DNA from: Mesorhizobium sp. CAU 1732 | GTDB lineage: Bacteria > Pseudomonadota > Alphaproteobacteria > Rhizobiales > Rhizobiaceae | Direction of reading: 5' to 3' | Length of the DNA: 64,000 nucleotides | NCBI RefSeq assembly: GCF_039888675.1 | Contig: NZ_JBDQQR010000001.1 | Location: 62,001-126,000, forward strand | Shown here: positions 1-9,005 of the stretch, one piece after another | How the letters are laid out: each line of letters begins with the position of its first letter | How positions within the stretch are numbered: the first letter of the stretch is position 1 | Notes under the pieces: generated by a model | The model's input: the letters and a program-made list of their open reading frames with translations, nothing else | Told to the model about the DNA's origin: nothing | The model's database searches: none | Made by a program: the position numbers and the translations under genes

Positions 1-142
1 TCACATGGAATGCCTTGATCCAGTCGTACCACGACACCGGCGCAGCCAGAAACAATGCGGCCGTCAGTCCGGCGACGATCAGCAGCGACACGAGCGCCCG
101 CATCATCGGAGTGCCGGATTTCGATGCGGTAGCACCACTCAT
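1..142 (-). CDS. hemJ: Protoporphyrinogen IX oxidase HemJ (N-terminal part, cut by window edge)
   Basis: The minus strand from 142 to 1 encodes 47 residues beginning [10 protein letters not shown], with a hydrophobic helix (residues about 15-34) and then YDWIKAFHV, which matches the conserved first helix of HemJ (the helix carrying the haem-ligating His). HemJ is the membrane enzyme that oxidises protoporphyrinogen IX in bacteria lacking HemG and HemY. The ATG overlaps the hemE stop by four bases (ATGA), so the two are translationally coupled and form a haem-synthesis operon. The C-terminus lies outside the window. The call rests on this short motif plus the well-known hemE-hemJ gene order. 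Confidence 0.8.
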   Translation of the reverse strand, partial: MSGATASKSGTPMMRALVSLLIVAGLTAALFLAAPVSWYDWIKAFHV

Positions 143-1173
143 GTCGTCGCCTCACGAACCCGCGCCACCATGCGTTCCACATGGGCGATGGGAGCCTCGG
201 GCGTGATGCCGTGACCAAGGTTGAACACCAGAGGGCCGGAACCGAGTTCGCGCAGGATGGCGTCGACACCCTCATCGAGCGCCTTGCCGCCGGCAACCAG
301 TCGCAGCGGGTCGAGATTGCCCTGTACCGCACCGTGCCCCTGGAGCGTCTTTGCCTGGCTCAGCGGCACGGACCAATCGATGCCCAGCGCAGTGATGCCA
401 GTGGCCGCCCTGTAGCCGTCGTAGAGCGATCCAGCACCCTTCGGAAAGCCGATGATCGGCGTGTCGGGATGAACAGCGCGGACCCGTCGCACGATCTCGG
501 CCACCGGACGCATGCAATAGTCCTGAAAACACGCTTCATCGAGGACACCGGACCAGGAATCGAAAATCTGGACTGCGTCCGCGCCGGCATCGATCTGGCG
601 AATGAGATAGTCGGCGGATTGACGGGCAAGCAGGTCGAGCAGATCGCGCATGGCCTCGGGATGCCGATAACCGAAGAGCCGCGCTGGTGCCTGGTCGGGC
701 GTTCCATGCCCCGCGATCATGTAGGTCGCGACCGTCCAGGGCGCGCCGCAGAAACCGAGCAGCGTGGTTTCCTCAGGCAGCTCTTTGCGCAACCGCCGGA
801 CCGTCTCGTAGACCGGCGCCAAAACCTCGTGGAAAGCCTCGGTAGACAGCGTGGCAATGTCTTCCATCGCGATCGGCGTCATCACAGGCCCACGTCCTTC
901 CTCAAAGCGCAGGTCACGGCCAAGCGCATGGGGAACGACCAGGATATCGGAAAACAGGATCGAGGCGTCGAAGCCGAACCGCTTGATCGGCTGCAGGGTC
1001 ACTTCAACGGCGAAATCCGGATTGTAGCAGAGGTCGAGGAAACCACCTGCTCGCTTGCGCGTTTCACGGTACTCGGGAAGGTAGCGTCCCGCTTGTCGCA
1101 TCATCCAGATCGGTGGCGGGAAAACGGTCTCTCCCCTGAGCACATCAAGGACGATTCGCTTCTTCTCAGCCAT
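139..1173 (-). CDS. hemE: Uroporphyrinogen decarboxylase
   Basis: HemE decarboxylates the four acetate side chains of uroporphyrinogen III to give coproporphyrinogen III in cytosolic haem synthesis. The 344-residue product has the usual family length. It carries the N-terminal signature [16 protein letters not shown] (residues 21-36), which holds the substrate-binding arginines, and a [13 protein letters not shown] signature near residue 140. It is the first gene of the leftward hemE-hemJ operon and its upstream region is the putative replication origin, the same arrangement as at the Caulobacter and Sinorhizobium chromosome origins. Confidence 0.97.
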   Translation of the reverse strand: MAEKKRIVLDVLRGETVFPPPIWMMRQAGRYLPEYRETRKRAGGFLDLCYNPDFAVEVTLQPIKRFGFDASILFSDILVVPHALGRDLRFEEGRGPVMTPIAMEDIATLSTEAFHEVLAPVYETVRRLRKELPEETTLLGFCGAPWTVATYMIAGHGTPDQAPARLFGYRHPEAMRDLLDLLARQSADYLIRQIDAGADAVQIFDSWSGVLDEACFQDYCMRPVAEIVRRVRAVHPDTPIIGFPKGAGSLYDGYRAATGITALGIDWSVPLSQAKTLQGHGAVQGNLDPLRLVAGGKALDEGVDAILRELGSGPLVFNLGHGITPEAPIAHVERMVARVREATT

Positions 1174-1211
1174 TCTTACCCTTCGAGGACCAAGCGCCCT
1201 AAAACTAAAAA

Positions 1212-1246
1212 GACTCTTTTAATGGAATCTTTTGATTCTACGACTC
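1212..1246. promoter_or_regulatory. Cluster of four GANTC (CcrM methylation) sites
   Basis: GACTC at 1212-1216, GAATC at 1225-1229, GATTC at 1234-1238 and GACTC at 1242-1246 lie within 35 bases. A random GANTC is expected about once per 256 bases. A further GAATC is at 1368-1372. CcrM methylates GANTC in alphaproteobacteria and couples methylation state to the cell cycle. The cluster overlaps the AT-rich part of the putative origin and the hemE promoter region, so it may time initiation or hemE expression; that role is inference. Confidence 0.6.
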
Positions 1247-1540
1247 TGTTGGTAACGGCAATTGTCGGTTCTGCACGATCAGGCCGCGAGAAAGACGCTG
1301 TAAGCGTTTCCGGTATCGTCAGGATACCCGTGGAACAACTTCGGGGATAACCCTGAAAAAGAGATGAGAATCAGTCTCTTACGGATCGACGAAAAATGCC
1401 GGGTTTGGCGCTCGGCGGGACGAAGCGACGCAGCCCCCATTTTCATTCACAGCCCCCTTTCGTTTTCGACGGCAGGGCGAATTGTGGACAAACCGGCCTC
1501 TGATACAGTCCGGTCGGAATGCCGGGGAAAACTGTCTCCG

Positions 1541-1549
1541 TTATCCACA
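1541..1549 (+). promoter_or_regulatory. Consensus DnaA box
   Basis: The sequence TTATCCACA is an exact match to the bacterial DnaA-box consensus. It lies 26 bases upstream of the preferred GTG start of ppsR and inside the putative oriC. Its presence is one reason to place the ppsR start downstream at 1576 rather than at the ATG at 1519. Confidence 0.75.
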
Positions 1550-1575
1550 CGCACCAACAGGGTACGGGACGGCCT

Positions 1576-2397
1576 GTGAACAAACAGCAAAGCTTCTTTC
1601 ATCTCCACATGATCTCCGACGCGACGGGCGAAACGCTGCTCTCGGCGGGCCGCGCGGCTGCGGCCCAGTACAAGGATGCGCGTGCGATCGAGCACATTTA
1701 TCCGCTAATCCGGACCGAGCGGCAGCTCATCAAGGTGCTCGAGGAAATCGATGAGTCGCCCGGCATCGTCCTCTACACGGTCGTCGATCAGGACCTTGGC
1801 CGCCTCATCGACAGCCGCTGCGCCACGATGGGTCTTCCTTGCGTCTCCGTGCTCGAGCCGGTCCTGACGGTCTTCCAGTCCTATCTCGGGGCACCTGCCG
1901 GCAGACGGGTGGGCGCGCAGCACGTTCTCGATGCGCAATATTTCCGCCGTATCGACGCGCTGAATTACACGATGGAGCACGATGACGGTCAGCTCTCGAA
2001 CGACGTCGAGGATGCGGACGTCATCCTGATGGGAATTTCGCGAACGTCGAAGACGCCGACGAGCATCTATCTGGCGAACCGCGGCATCAAGACGGCGAAC
2101 ATCCCCATCGTGTTGGGTGTGCCGATCCCGGAAAGCGTCATCTATGCCAAGAAGCCGCTGGTGGTCGGGCTCGTCGCAACGGCCGAGCGCATCTCCCATG
2201 TCCGCGAAAACCGCATGCTCGGCAGTTCCATCGGCTACGACCAGCAATCCTATGTCGATCGCACGGTCATCGCGCAGGAACTCGCCTATGCCCGCCAGCT
2301 CTGCTCACGACACGGCTGGTCGACGATCGATGTCAGCCGACGATCGATCGAGGAAACGGCCGCCGCCATCGTTGCGTTGCGCGGCAAGACACGGTAA
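1576..2397 (+). CDS. ppsR: Pyruvate, phosphate dikinase / PEP synthase regulatory protein (DUF299)
   Basis: This 273-residue bifunctional serine/threonine kinase and phosphorylase would inactivate and reactivate pyruvate phosphate dikinase or PEP synthase by ADP-dependent phosphorylation. The family core begins at [16 protein letters not shown], and a P-loop-like [15 protein letters not shown] lies in the C-terminal half. I chose GTG 1576 because homology starts within a few residues of it and because the upstream in-frame ATG at 1519 would make the DnaA box coding. This is the RP001-type gene that flanks the origin opposite hemE in alphaproteobacteria. The exact start is uncertain. Confidence 0.9.
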   Translation: MNKQQSFFHLHMISDATGETLLSAGRAAAAQYKDARAIEHIYPLIRTERQLIKVLEEIDESPGIVLYTVVDQDLGRLIDSRCATMGLPCVSVLEPVLTVFQSYLGAPAGRRVGAQHVLDAQYFRRIDALNYTMEHDDGQLSNDVEDADVILMGISRTSKTPTSIYLANRGIKTANIPIVLGVPIPESVIYAKKPLVVGLVATAERISHVRENRMLGSSIGYDQQSYVDRTVIAQELAYARQLCSRHGWSTIDVSRRSIEETAAAIVALRGKTR

Positions 2398-2422
2398 CCG
2401 CGCGGCAGGGAAGGATATCTTC

Positions 2423-3022
2423 ATGCCGGATCGCATTGTTCTCGCCTCGGGAAGCCCGTTTCGCCGCAAGATGCTGGCGGATGCGGGTCTGGTCTTCGAT
2501 GCGGAATCCCCCGAGACAGACGAGCGCGCGGTGGAAAGTGCCGTGGCCAATGCCGGCATGATGCCGGATGATCTGGCGCTGATCCTGGCCGAAGCCAAGG
2601 CGCTGGACGTTGCGGAGCGCAATCCCGGCGCGCTTGTCATCGGCTGCGACCAGACGCTGTCGCTCGGCGACGAGGTTTTGCACAAGCCCCGCGATATGGA
2701 GGAGGCGCGCCGGCGTCTTCTTGCACTCTCCGGGAAAACCCACCAGCTCAACAGCGCCGTCGTATTGGCCCGTGACCAGCAGGTCGTGTGGCGTCATGTG
2801 GGGATTGCCCGGTTGACGATGCGCACCCTCGATCCGGGCTTCATCGGGCGTCATCTGGCGCAGGTCGGCGACAAGGCCTTGTCGAGCGTGGGCGCCTATC
2901 AGATCGAGGGCGAAGGCATCCAGCTCTTCGAGGCGATCGACGGGGATCATTTCACGATCGTCGGCCTGCCGCTGCTGCCGCTGCTTGCCAAACTGCGCGA
3001 CCTGGGAGCGATCGATGGCTGA
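2423..3022 (+). CDS. maf: Maf-family nucleoside triphosphate pyrophosphatase
   Basis: Maf proteins hydrolyse non-canonical or modified nucleoside triphosphates to monophosphates (house-cleaning) and are linked to septum formation. The 199-residue product has the N-terminal phosphate-binding motif [11 protein letters not shown] (residues 8-18) and the catalytic region IGCDQTLSL with Asp76. The GxDQ variant resembles the YceF (m7GTP) subgroup more than the dTTP/UTP-type GADT motif; that assignment is an inference. The ATG at 2423 was chosen over upstream in-frame ATGs because those would overlap ppsR. The 3' end overlaps aroE by eight bases, consistent with a ppsR-maf-aroE-coaE operon. Confidence 0.92.
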   Translation: MPDRIVLASGSPFRRKMLADAGLVFDAESPETDERAVESAVANAGMMPDDLALILAEAKALDVAERNPGALVIGCDQTLSLGDEVLHKPRDMEEARRRLLALSGKTHQLNSAVVLARDQQVVWRHVGIARLTMRTLDPGFIGRHLAQVGDKALSSVGAYQIEGEGIQLFEAIDGDHFTIVGLPLLPLLAKLRDLGAIDG

Positions 3023-3857
3023 AGCGGCAAGGAAAGCCTTTATCATCGGGCATCCGATTTCGCATTCGCGCTCGCCGATGATCCATGGTCACTGGCTCGA
3101 GAAGTATGATCTTGCCGGCAGCTATGAGCGTATCGACGTCGCCCCGTCCGATCTGACCGCCTTCGTTCGCGGCATGCGAGACAACGGTTTCGTCGGCGGC
3201 AACGTCACGATCCCGCACAAGGAGGCGGTTTGCGGGCTTGTCGATCATGTGGACGAAGCTGCCCAATTGATCGGAGCGGCGAACACGCTGTGGTTCGAGG
3301 ATGGTCGGCTCAATGGATCCAATTCCGACGCGCCCGGCTTTGCGGCGGATCTCGACAATCGCGCGGCCGGCTGGAGACAGGCGCGTGCCGCGCTCGTCCT
3401 CGGCGCGGGTGGCGCATCGCGCGCGGTGCTTTTTGCGCTTATCCAGGCCGGCATCCCGGAAATCCGGCTGGTGAACCGCTCGCCGAAGCGTGCGCGCGAA
3501 CTCGCCGATCGTTTCGGATCAGGCGTTCGCGCCGAGCTCTGGGATGCGCGTAATGAGCTCGCCAGCGGTGCCCAGCTCGTCGTGAACACGACGTCGATAG
3601 GCCTGAATGGCGAAGGCGGCTCACCGCTCGACGTCGCCAACCTGCCGGACGATGCGATCGTCAATGATATCGTCTACACACCCCTTCTGACGCCGCTGCT
3701 TGCGGCTGCCAGGGCGCGTGGCCTGAAGACCGTGGACGGTTTGGGCATGCTTCTCGAGCAGGCCGTGCCCGGCTTCGAGCGCTGGTTCGGGGTCAGGCCG
3801 CAGGTCACCGAAGCGCTGCGGGCACTCGTCGTCGCGGACATCGAGGCGCATCGATGA
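3015..3857 (+). CDS. aroE: Shikimate dehydrogenase (NADP+)
   Basis: AroE reduces 3-dehydroshikimate to shikimate in aromatic amino acid synthesis. The 280-residue protein shows the substrate site SHSRSP (residues 16-21), the catalytic lysine in [10 protein letters not shown] (Lys69), and a Rossmann NADP motif [10 protein letters not shown]. The ATG at 3015 overlaps the maf stop, and the coaE start overlaps the aroE stop (ATGA), so translation is coupled along the operon. Confidence 0.96.
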   Translation: MAEAARKAFIIGHPISHSRSPMIHGHWLEKYDLAGSYERIDVAPSDLTAFVRGMRDNGFVGGNVTIPHKEAVCGLVDHVDEAAQLIGAANTLWFEDGRLNGSNSDAPGFAADLDNRAAGWRQARAALVLGAGGASRAVLFALIQAGIPEIRLVNRSPKRARELADRFGSGVRAELWDARNELASGAQLVVNTTSIGLNGEGGSPLDVANLPDDAIVNDIVYTPLLTPLLAAARARGLKTVDGLGMLLEQAVPGFERWFGVRPQVTEALRALVVADIEAHR

Positions 3858-4459
3858 TCATTCTTGGTCTGACCGGCTCGATCGGCATGGGCAAATCGAC
3901 CACGGCAAAGATGTTCGTCGAGGCCGGCGTGCCGGTTCATGATTCCGACGAGACGGTCCATCGGCTCTATTCCGGGCGCGCCGCGCCGCTGATCGAGGCC
4001 CGGTTTCCCGGCGTGACGGCGAATGGCGCGGTCGATCGGCAGAAACTTGCCGGTGAGGTTCTCGACAATCCCGCCGCGATGCGCGATCTCGAAGCGATCA
4101 TCCACCCGCTGGTGCGGGCTGAGGCCGACGCATTTCTGACGCGCAACCGGGACGCGGGCACGCCCGTCGTGGTGCTCGACATCCCGCTCCTGTTCGAGAC
4201 CGGCGGCGAGGGCCGCGTCGATCGCATCGTCGTCGTGACCGCGCCGGCCGACGTTCAGCGCGAGCGCGTTCTGGCCAGGCCCGGCATGACGGCGGAAAAA
4301 TTCGAGGCGATCCGCGCCCGGCAGACCCCGGATGCCGAAAAGCGCGCGCGGGCGGACTACGTCATCGATACGAGCCTCGGGCTGAAAGCGGCCAAAGCGA
4401 GCGTGAACGACATCGTCCGCCAACTGTCTGGGGGCGATCGGGCCGAGACATCACGCTGA
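3854..4459 (+). CDS. coaE: Dephospho-CoA kinase
   Basis: CoaE phosphorylates the 3'-hydroxyl of dephospho-CoA, the last step of coenzyme A synthesis. The 201-residue product opens with the Walker A motif GSIGMGKST (residues 8-16) and has the family segments DIPLLFE and [16 protein letters not shown]. It overlaps aroE by four bases. Together with coaA at 18.2 kb the window encodes the first and last enzymes of CoA synthesis from pantothenate. Confidence 0.96.
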   Translation: MIILGLTGSIGMGKSTTAKMFVEAGVPVHDSDETVHRLYSGRAAPLIEARFPGVTANGAVDRQKLAGEVLDNPAAMRDLEAIIHPLVRAEADAFLTRNRDAGTPVVVLDIPLLFETGGEGRVDRIVVVTAPADVQRERVLARPGMTAEKFEAIRARQTPDAEKRARADYVIDTSLGLKAAKASVNDIVRQLSGGDRAETSR

Positions 4460-4510
4460 GCTTGTCGCAGCCATCGTCAGCGTCCATCCTGATCGCGCAG
4501 GAGCGAATCG

Positions 4511-5233
4511 ATGCGTGAGATCATTTTCGATACGGAAACCACCGGCCTCGACAACCGCGAGGACCGGATCATCGAGTTCGGCGGTATCGAGCTCGTCAAC
4601 CGGTTTCCGACCGGGCGCACGTTTCATGTCTACATCAATCCACAGGGGCGCTCGGTGCACCCCGAGGCGCTGGCGGTCCATGGCATCAGCGACGCTCAGC
4701 TTGCTGACAAGCCGGTCTTTTCGGCGATTGCCGATGAGCTCGTCGCCTTTCTGGATGGCGCCCACCTCGTCGCTCACAACGCCAATTTCGATATCGGCTT
4801 CCTGAATGCCGAATTCGGCAGGCTCGGCATCGGGCCCGTCGATCCGGGGCAGGTGATCGACACGCTCGCGATCGCCCGGCGCAAGCATCCGATGGGGCCG
4901 AACTCGCTCGACGCGTTATGCCGGCGCTACGGCATCGACAACAACCACCGCGTCAAGCACGGGGCGCTCCTCGACTCGGAGCTTCTGGCCGAAGTCTATA
5001 TCGAGCTGATTGGTGGAAAGCAGGCAGCACTTGGGCTCGAAGTCGAGATTCAGGTCGATGCTGCGAACGGCGATGGCGATATCGCGGTCGTGATCGTGCA
5101 GCGCGAACGCCCGCTTGCACCACGCCTCAGTGCCGCCGAAGCCGAGGCGCACCGGGCGCTGGTGGACACGATCGGCGGCGACGCGATCTGGCGTCAGGTC
5201 GATCAGGCCTATCTCGACGCGTCCACACCCTGA
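4511..5233 (+). CDS. dnaQ: DNA polymerase III epsilon subunit (3'-5' proofreading exonuclease)
   Basis: DnaQ is the proofreading exonuclease of the replicative polymerase core. The 240-residue protein has the DEDDh exonuclease motifs: FDTETTGLD (Asp7 and Glu9), HNANFDIGFLNAEF, and the terminal HGALLDSELLAEVY with the catalytic His and Asp. Length and order match alphaproteobacterial DnaQ. It lies 51 bases after coaE and ends at the convergent terminator shared with secB. Confidence 0.95.
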   Translation: MREIIFDTETTGLDNREDRIIEFGGIELVNRFPTGRTFHVYINPQGRSVHPEALAVHGISDAQLADKPVFSAIADELVAFLDGAHLVAHNANFDIGFLNAEFGRLGIGPVDPGQVIDTLAIARRKHPMGPNSLDALCRRYGIDNNHRVKHGALLDSELLAEVYIELIGGKQAALGLEVEIQVDAANGDGDIAVVIVQRERPLAPRLSAAEAEAHRALVDTIGGDAIWRQVDQAYLDASTP

Positions 5234-5239
5234 CGAAGA

Positions 5240-5270
5240 AAAGGCCCGGACGATGTCCAGGCCTTTCGCA
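5240..5270. terminator. Bidirectional terminator between dnaQ and secB
   Basis: The inverted repeat AAAGGCCCGGAC (5240-5251) and GTCCAGGCCTTT (5255-5266) forms a 12-base stem with one mismatch and a three-base loop. It sits between convergent dnaQ and secB, with short T and A tracts on the two sides, so it can serve both transcripts. Confidence 0.75.
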
Positions 5271-5297
5271 TTCTTATCAAATCTGGCTGGTGCCCGA

Positions 5298-5810
5298 TCA
5301 GGCGTTGCCGCTGACCTTGGCCTTCGCCTGTTCTTCCGCCATGCGCTGCTGGAACATCTGCGCGAAATCGATCGGGTCGATCATCAGCGGGGGGAAACCG
5401 CCATTGCGCGTCGAGTCCGCGATGATCTGGCGCGCGAACGGGAACAGCAGGCGCGGGCATTCGATGAAGAGGATTGGCAGCATGTGCTCCTGCGGAAAAC
5501 CCGCCACGCGGAACACGCCGCCATAGATCAGTTCGACATTGAACAGCACGTCGCTGTCGGCCGATGCCTTGGCGTTCAGCGTCAGCGTCACGTCGTATTC
5601 GCCTTCCGAGATCGGATTTGCGTTAACGTTGACGTTGATGTTGATGCTGGGTGCCTTGTCGCGGCTGCGCAGCGAGTTCGGTGCGCCCGGGCTTTCGAAG
5701 GACAAATCCTTCACATACTGGGTCAGGACGTTGAGCGCGGGCTGCGCGCCGTTGCCGGTCTTCGCCGCGCCTGCGGGTGGCGTGTTCGTTTCTTCGGGTT
5801 GCTTGGCCAT
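5298..5810 (-). CDS. secB: Protein-export chaperone SecB
   Basis: SecB is a cytosolic tetrameric chaperone that holds preproteins unfolded and delivers them to SecA. The 170-residue sequence shows the family core [17 protein letters not shown], then [23 protein letters not shown] and the [20 protein letters not shown] segment. The low-complexity N-terminal tail (residues 1-22) and C-terminal extension are typical of alphaproteobacterial SecB. The dnaQ-secB neighbourhood is conserved in the order. Confidence 0.96.
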   Translation of the reverse strand: MAKQPEETNTPPAGAAKTGNGAQPALNVLTQYVKDLSFESPGAPNSLRSRDKAPSININVNVNANPISEGEYDVTLTLNAKASADSDVLFNVELIYGGVFRVAGFPQEHMLPILFIECPRLLFPFARQIIADSTRNGGFPPLMIDPIDFAQMFQQRMAEEQAKAKVSGNA

Positions 5811-5942
5811 CAGGCGGAATCCTCTTTCTTCAGCCTCTCACGGCCGGGCATTGAAATCGCGGGCTTGGCTACCATGGCATGTCGGGCCTGACAAGCTTGG
5901 CGAACGGCCACGTCCGGAGGCCGGGCCAGTGCTGCAAAGGCG

Positions 5943-6440
5943 CTATCGATCATCCTTGAGGAAGCGTTTGCGGTCGTCGGGACCGGGTTCCTTCGTATAC
6001 TCGTCCTCGTCGAGATCGATCGTGTTGGGACCGCGCTGCCTGCGCCATCCACCGGTTGACGCGCCGCCGGCCGTTCCGCCGACGACTACGATCCGGCGCT
6101 TCAGAAACTGCCAGCCCAGGTCACGCACCGCGGGAATGAACAGCAACAGCCCGATCGCGTCGGTCACGAAGCCGGGCAGAATCAACAGAACGCCCGCCAC
6201 CATCACCATCAGACCGTGAACCAGATCGCGCCCCGGCGTGCCGCCCGCTTCCATGGTGGTGCGCATCCGCGACAGGATGCCGAAGCCCTGGACCCGAAGG
6301 AGGACCGCGCCGAGAACGGATGTGGCGATCGTCAGGCCGATTGTCGGCAGCACCCCGATCTGACTGCCCACGATGATGAACGCGGCGATCTCGATGAGCG
6401 GCATCGCGAGGAAGAACAGGGGTGCAATGGCGAATGGCAC
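5943..6440 (-). CDS. fxsA: FxsA-family inner-membrane protein
   Basis: The 165-residue product has the FxsA domain: membrane helices at about residues 5-25, 28-48 and 78-100, and the family motif LLILPGFVTDAIGLLLFIP followed by a basic, charged cytoplasmic tail rich in Asp, Glu and Arg. FxsA is named for suppressing F-exclusion of phage T7 in E. coli; its physiological role is not established. It is transcribed divergently from the Tim44-like gene. I see no gene in the 132 bases between it and secB. Confidence 0.9.
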   Translation of the reverse strand: MPFAIAPLFFLAMPLIEIAAFIIVGSQIGVLPTIGLTIATSVLGAVLLRVQGFGILSRMRTTMEAGGTPGRDLVHGLMVMVAGVLLILPGFVTDAIGLLLFIPAVRDLGWQFLKRRIVVVGGTAGGASTGGWRRQRGPNTIDLDEDEYTKEPGPDDRKRFLKDDR

Positions 6441-6603
6441 GGGATCTCGATCTTTCAGCAGGGTGGGGCGGTGACGTACGGCGTATCCGCTCTAGATAGG
6501 TTGTCTGCGCTTTGATTTGAATGATGGCTTGATGCGTTCTATATGCAATGGTGTCGCTGGCAGGTTCTGGTCTTTGCCGGCATAAAGGTTTTTGGCGGAC
6601 GAT

Positions 6604-7314
6604 ATGGAATTTTTCGACTTCGGCACGATCTTCTTTCTCGTCGCGGCGATCGTGATCTTTTTCCAGCTGCGTAACGTGCTGGGCAGACGGACCGGGAACG
6701 AACGCCAGCCGTTCGATCCCTACACGTCTGCGCGTACCGGTCCGAAGCCGGAAGCAACGTCGCCTGCCGAGAATGTCGTGTCGCTGCCGCGCCGCAAGGG
6801 CAATGGCGAACCCGACGTTGAAGCCTATGCCGCAATCGATGCGTTTGCAAAGCCCGGCACCGACCTGAACAAGGGCATGCGGGCCATTCACGACAACGAT
6901 CCGACATTCGAGCCGAAGACCTTCGTCGACGGCGCGAAGATGGCATACGAGATGATCGTCATGGCTTATGCCGATGGCGACCGCCGCACGCTGAAGAACC
7001 TCCTGTCGCGCGAAGTCTATGACGGTTTCGTCGCCGCGATCGCCGACCGCGAGAGCCGTTCGGAAAAAATCCAGTCCTCCTTCGTCGGCATCGACAAGGC
7101 CGATATCGTCGCGGCCGAGATGAAGGGCAGCGAATCGCATGTCACGCTGCGCGTCGTCAGCGAGCTGATTTCGGCGACCCGCAACAGCGGCGGTGAAGTG
7201 ATCGATGGCGACCCGGAAACCGTGGCCGAGGTCAAGGACGTCTGGACATTCGCCCGCGACACGCGATCGAACGATCCGAACTGGAAGCTTGTCGCCACCG
7301 AAGCCGACGACTGA
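6604..7314 (+). CDS. timA: Tim44/TimA family membrane-associated protein
   Basis: The 236-residue protein has a single N-terminal membrane helix (FGTIFFLVAAIVIFFQL, about residues 5-21), a basic linker with GRRTGNER, and a C-terminal Tim44-like domain (about residues 95-230) with FVDGAKMAYEMIVMAYADGD. Alphaproteobacterial TimA proteins are related to the mitochondrial import component Tim44. The fixed ATG at 6604 is preferred to the TTG at 6592 because the membrane helix begins immediately after it. It is followed by mltA, smr and an XRE gene in one rightward cluster. Confidence 0.88.
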   Translation: MEFFDFGTIFFLVAAIVIFFQLRNVLGRRTGNERQPFDPYTSARTGPKPEATSPAENVVSLPRRKGNGEPDVEAYAAIDAFAKPGTDLNKGMRAIHDNDPTFEPKTFVDGAKMAYEMIVMAYADGDRRTLKNLLSREVYDGFVAAIADRESRSEKIQSSFVGIDKADIVAAEMKGSESHVTLRVVSELISATRNSGGEVIDGDPETVAEVKDVWTFARDTRSNDPNWKLVATEADD

Positions 7315-7344
7315 TCGGCCGGCCACCTTGCGCGAGGCCGTGCC

Positions 7345-8451
7345 GTGCCGCTTTCCCCGCTCTTCCAGCCTGTCGCCTTCGGCGATCTTCCCGGCTGGAA
7401 CGATGACCATCACGCCGAGGCGCTCGCTGCATTTCGCCTGAGCGCGGTCTATGCAACCGGCGCGACCTATCGAACGGGTACGCTTGGCGTCGAGCACGCT
7501 GCTTTCACAGACGCGTTCGCCGCAGCGTTGCGGCTCGACGGTCCGAACGACCAGCAGGCCCGGCACTTCTTCGAAACCCATTTCCAACCGATGCGGATCG
7601 TCCCCGATGATGCGGCGTCGGGCTTCGTCACCGGCTTCTACGAGCCGCAGGTGAATGCTTCGCCAGTTCGCACGGATGCGTTCAAGGTTCCGCTTCTGGC
7701 GCCTCCCGCCGATCTCGCGAAGATCGATGACGGCAACCGGCCAGCCGGGCTCGATCCCTATCTTGCTTTCGGAAGGCAAACGCCGGACGGGATCGTCGAA
7801 TATCACGACCGGCGCGCGATCGAAGAGGGTGCGCTGGGCGATCGCGCCGAGGCGCTTGCCTGGGTTGCCGACCCGGTCGACGCGTTCTTCATCCATGTCC
7901 AGGGCGCAGCGCGGCTCGTGATGCCGGATGGGCGGATGCGGCGCATCACCTATGCGGCGAAGTCGGGCCAGCGCTTTACCGGGGCAGGTAGAATTCTTGT
8001 CGACCTGGGAGAAATCCCCCTTGCTGCCGTGACGATGCAGTCGATCAGGGCGTGGCTTGCGGCGCATCCGCACCGTGTCGACGACATCCTCCGCCAGAAC
8101 CGGTCGTACATCTTCTTTCGCGAGGCCGCGGTCGACGATGCCGGCCTTGGGCCGATCGCGGCCGCGAAAGTTCCGCTTACGGCTGGCCGCTCGATGGCGG
8201 TCGACAGGTTGCTGCACACCTTCGCGACGCCGTTCCATGTCGTCGCGCCCTCGCTGGATGCGTTCGGCAGCGCGCCGTTTCGCCGCCTCATGATCGCGCA
8301 GGACACCGGCTCCGCGATCGTCGGCCCGGCCCGCGGTGACCTGTTTGCCGGGTCGGGCGATGCAGCGGGCGAGATCGCGGGCGTCATCCGCCACGATGCG
8401 GATATCGTCGCACTGGTTCCGGTGGGTCTCGTGCCGGGAGCGGCGGCATGA
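7345..8451 (+). CDS. mltA: MltA-domain lytic murein transglycosylase
   Basis: MltA cleaves peptidoglycan glycan strands to give 1,6-anhydro-muropeptides. The 368-residue protein has the MltA barrel signature FVTGFYEPQVNAS, the segment DPVDAFFIHVQGAARL, and a C-terminal 3D domain with AQDTGSAIVGPARGDLFAG that holds the expected catalytic Asp. The GTG start at 7345 gives no signal peptide or lipobox, and no plausible upstream start supplies one. The released anhydro-sugars would feed the AmgK/MurU recycling route encoded at 30.8-33.0 kb. Confidence 0.9.
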   Translation: MPLSPLFQPVAFGDLPGWNDDHHAEALAAFRLSAVYATGATYRTGTLGVEHAAFTDAFAAALRLDGPNDQQARHFFETHFQPMRIVPDDAASGFVTGFYEPQVNASPVRTDAFKVPLLAPPADLAKIDDGNRPAGLDPYLAFGRQTPDGIVEYHDRRAIEEGALGDRAEALAWVADPVDAFFIHVQGAARLVMPDGRMRRITYAAKSGQRFTGAGRILVDLGEIPLAAVTMQSIRAWLAAHPHRVDDILRQNRSYIFFREAAVDDAGLGPIAAAKVPLTAGRSMAVDRLLHTFATPFHVVAPSLDAFGSAPFRRLMIAQDTGSAIVGPARGDLFAGSGDAAGEIAGVIRHDADIVALVPVGLVPGAAA

Positions 8452-9005
8452 ACGCGAAGGCCGACAAGCCGCTGTCGATGGAAGACCGGATTTTATGGAA
8501 CCGGGTCGCGCGCTCCACGAAACCCCTGCCAGGCAAGGCGGTCGAGGAGCCGCCGGCTGTCGTCGAGCAGTTCGCCGACCTGCTGGACGCGCCCGTCAAG
8601 ACGCCGAAGCGAGCGGCAGCCGAGCCTCAACCGGAGCCTTCCCGGCCGAAATCATCGCAGGCGCGCCAGCACGGCATCGATTCTCCGACGCGCGACAAGC
8701 TCGCGAAGGGCCGGATCCCGATCGAGGGCAAGGTCGATCTCCACGGCCTGACGCAGAGCGAGGCGCATGCGCTGCTCCTGTCCTTCCTGCATCGCGCCTA
8801 TGCCGATGGCCGCCGCCACGTCCTGGTGGTGACGGGCAAAGGCTCGTCGCTGGGCAGCGATGGCGTCCTGAAGCGCGCGGTGCCGGCCTGGTTCGCCACG
8901 CCGCCGTTTCGCGCACTGGTCGGCGGGCATGAGCATGCCGCACGCAACCATGGCGGTGCCGGCGCGATCTATGTGCGGCTGCGCCGACCGTCCGGCGGTG
9001 CGTGA
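8448..9005 (+). CDS. Smr-domain endonuclease-like protein
   Basis: The 185-residue protein has an N-terminal charged region (MEDRILWNRVARSTKPL) and a C-terminal Smr domain (about residues 90-180) with the conserved motifs VDLHGLTQSEA and VVTGKGSS followed by HGGAGAIYVRLRR. Smr domains, also at the C-terminus of MutS2, can nick DNA or RNA. The ATG overlaps the mltA stop by four bases. The pairing of mltA and smr is common in Rhizobiales. Confidence 0.9.
   Translation: MNAKADKPLSMEDRILWNRVARSTKPLPGKAVEEPPAVVEQFADLLDAPVKTPKRAAAEPQPEPSRPKSSQARQHGIDSPTRDKLAKGRIPIEGKVDLHGLTQSEAHALLLSFLHRAYADGRRHVLVVTGKGSSLGSDGVLKRAVPAWFATPPFRALVGGHEHAARNHGGAGAIYVRLRRPSGGA

Larger units (their letters stand above)
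1174..1575. other. oriC: Putative chromosomal origin of replication (oriC), hemE-ppsR intergenic region
   Basis: This 402-base gene-free stretch lies between divergent hemE and ppsR, the position of the mapped origin in Caulobacter crescentus and Sinorhizobium meliloti. Directly visible are a perfect DnaA box TTATCCACA at 1541-1549, a one-mismatch box on the minus strand at 1483-1491 (TTGTCCACA), weaker 7/9 matches on the minus strand at 1342-1350 and 1575-1583, and an AT-rich tract at about 1199-1240 that could be the unwinding element. Four GANTC sites fall within 1212-1246. Genes on either side largely point away from it. Origin function is inferred from synteny plus these sites. Cumulative GC skew was not computed. 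Confidence 0.75.

Noticed and set aside
1219..1233. Possible CtrA site TTAA-N7-TT in the origin region
   Set aside because: The first half-site is present (1219-1222) but the second reads TTTT, only a half match to TTAA-N7-TTAA.
6121..8394. Long open frame on the minus strand (757 codons) opposite the Tim44-like and mltA genes
   Set aside because: It is antisense to well-supported genes, is rich in Arg, Asp and Gly as expected for mirror frames of high-GC DNA, and shows no domain.
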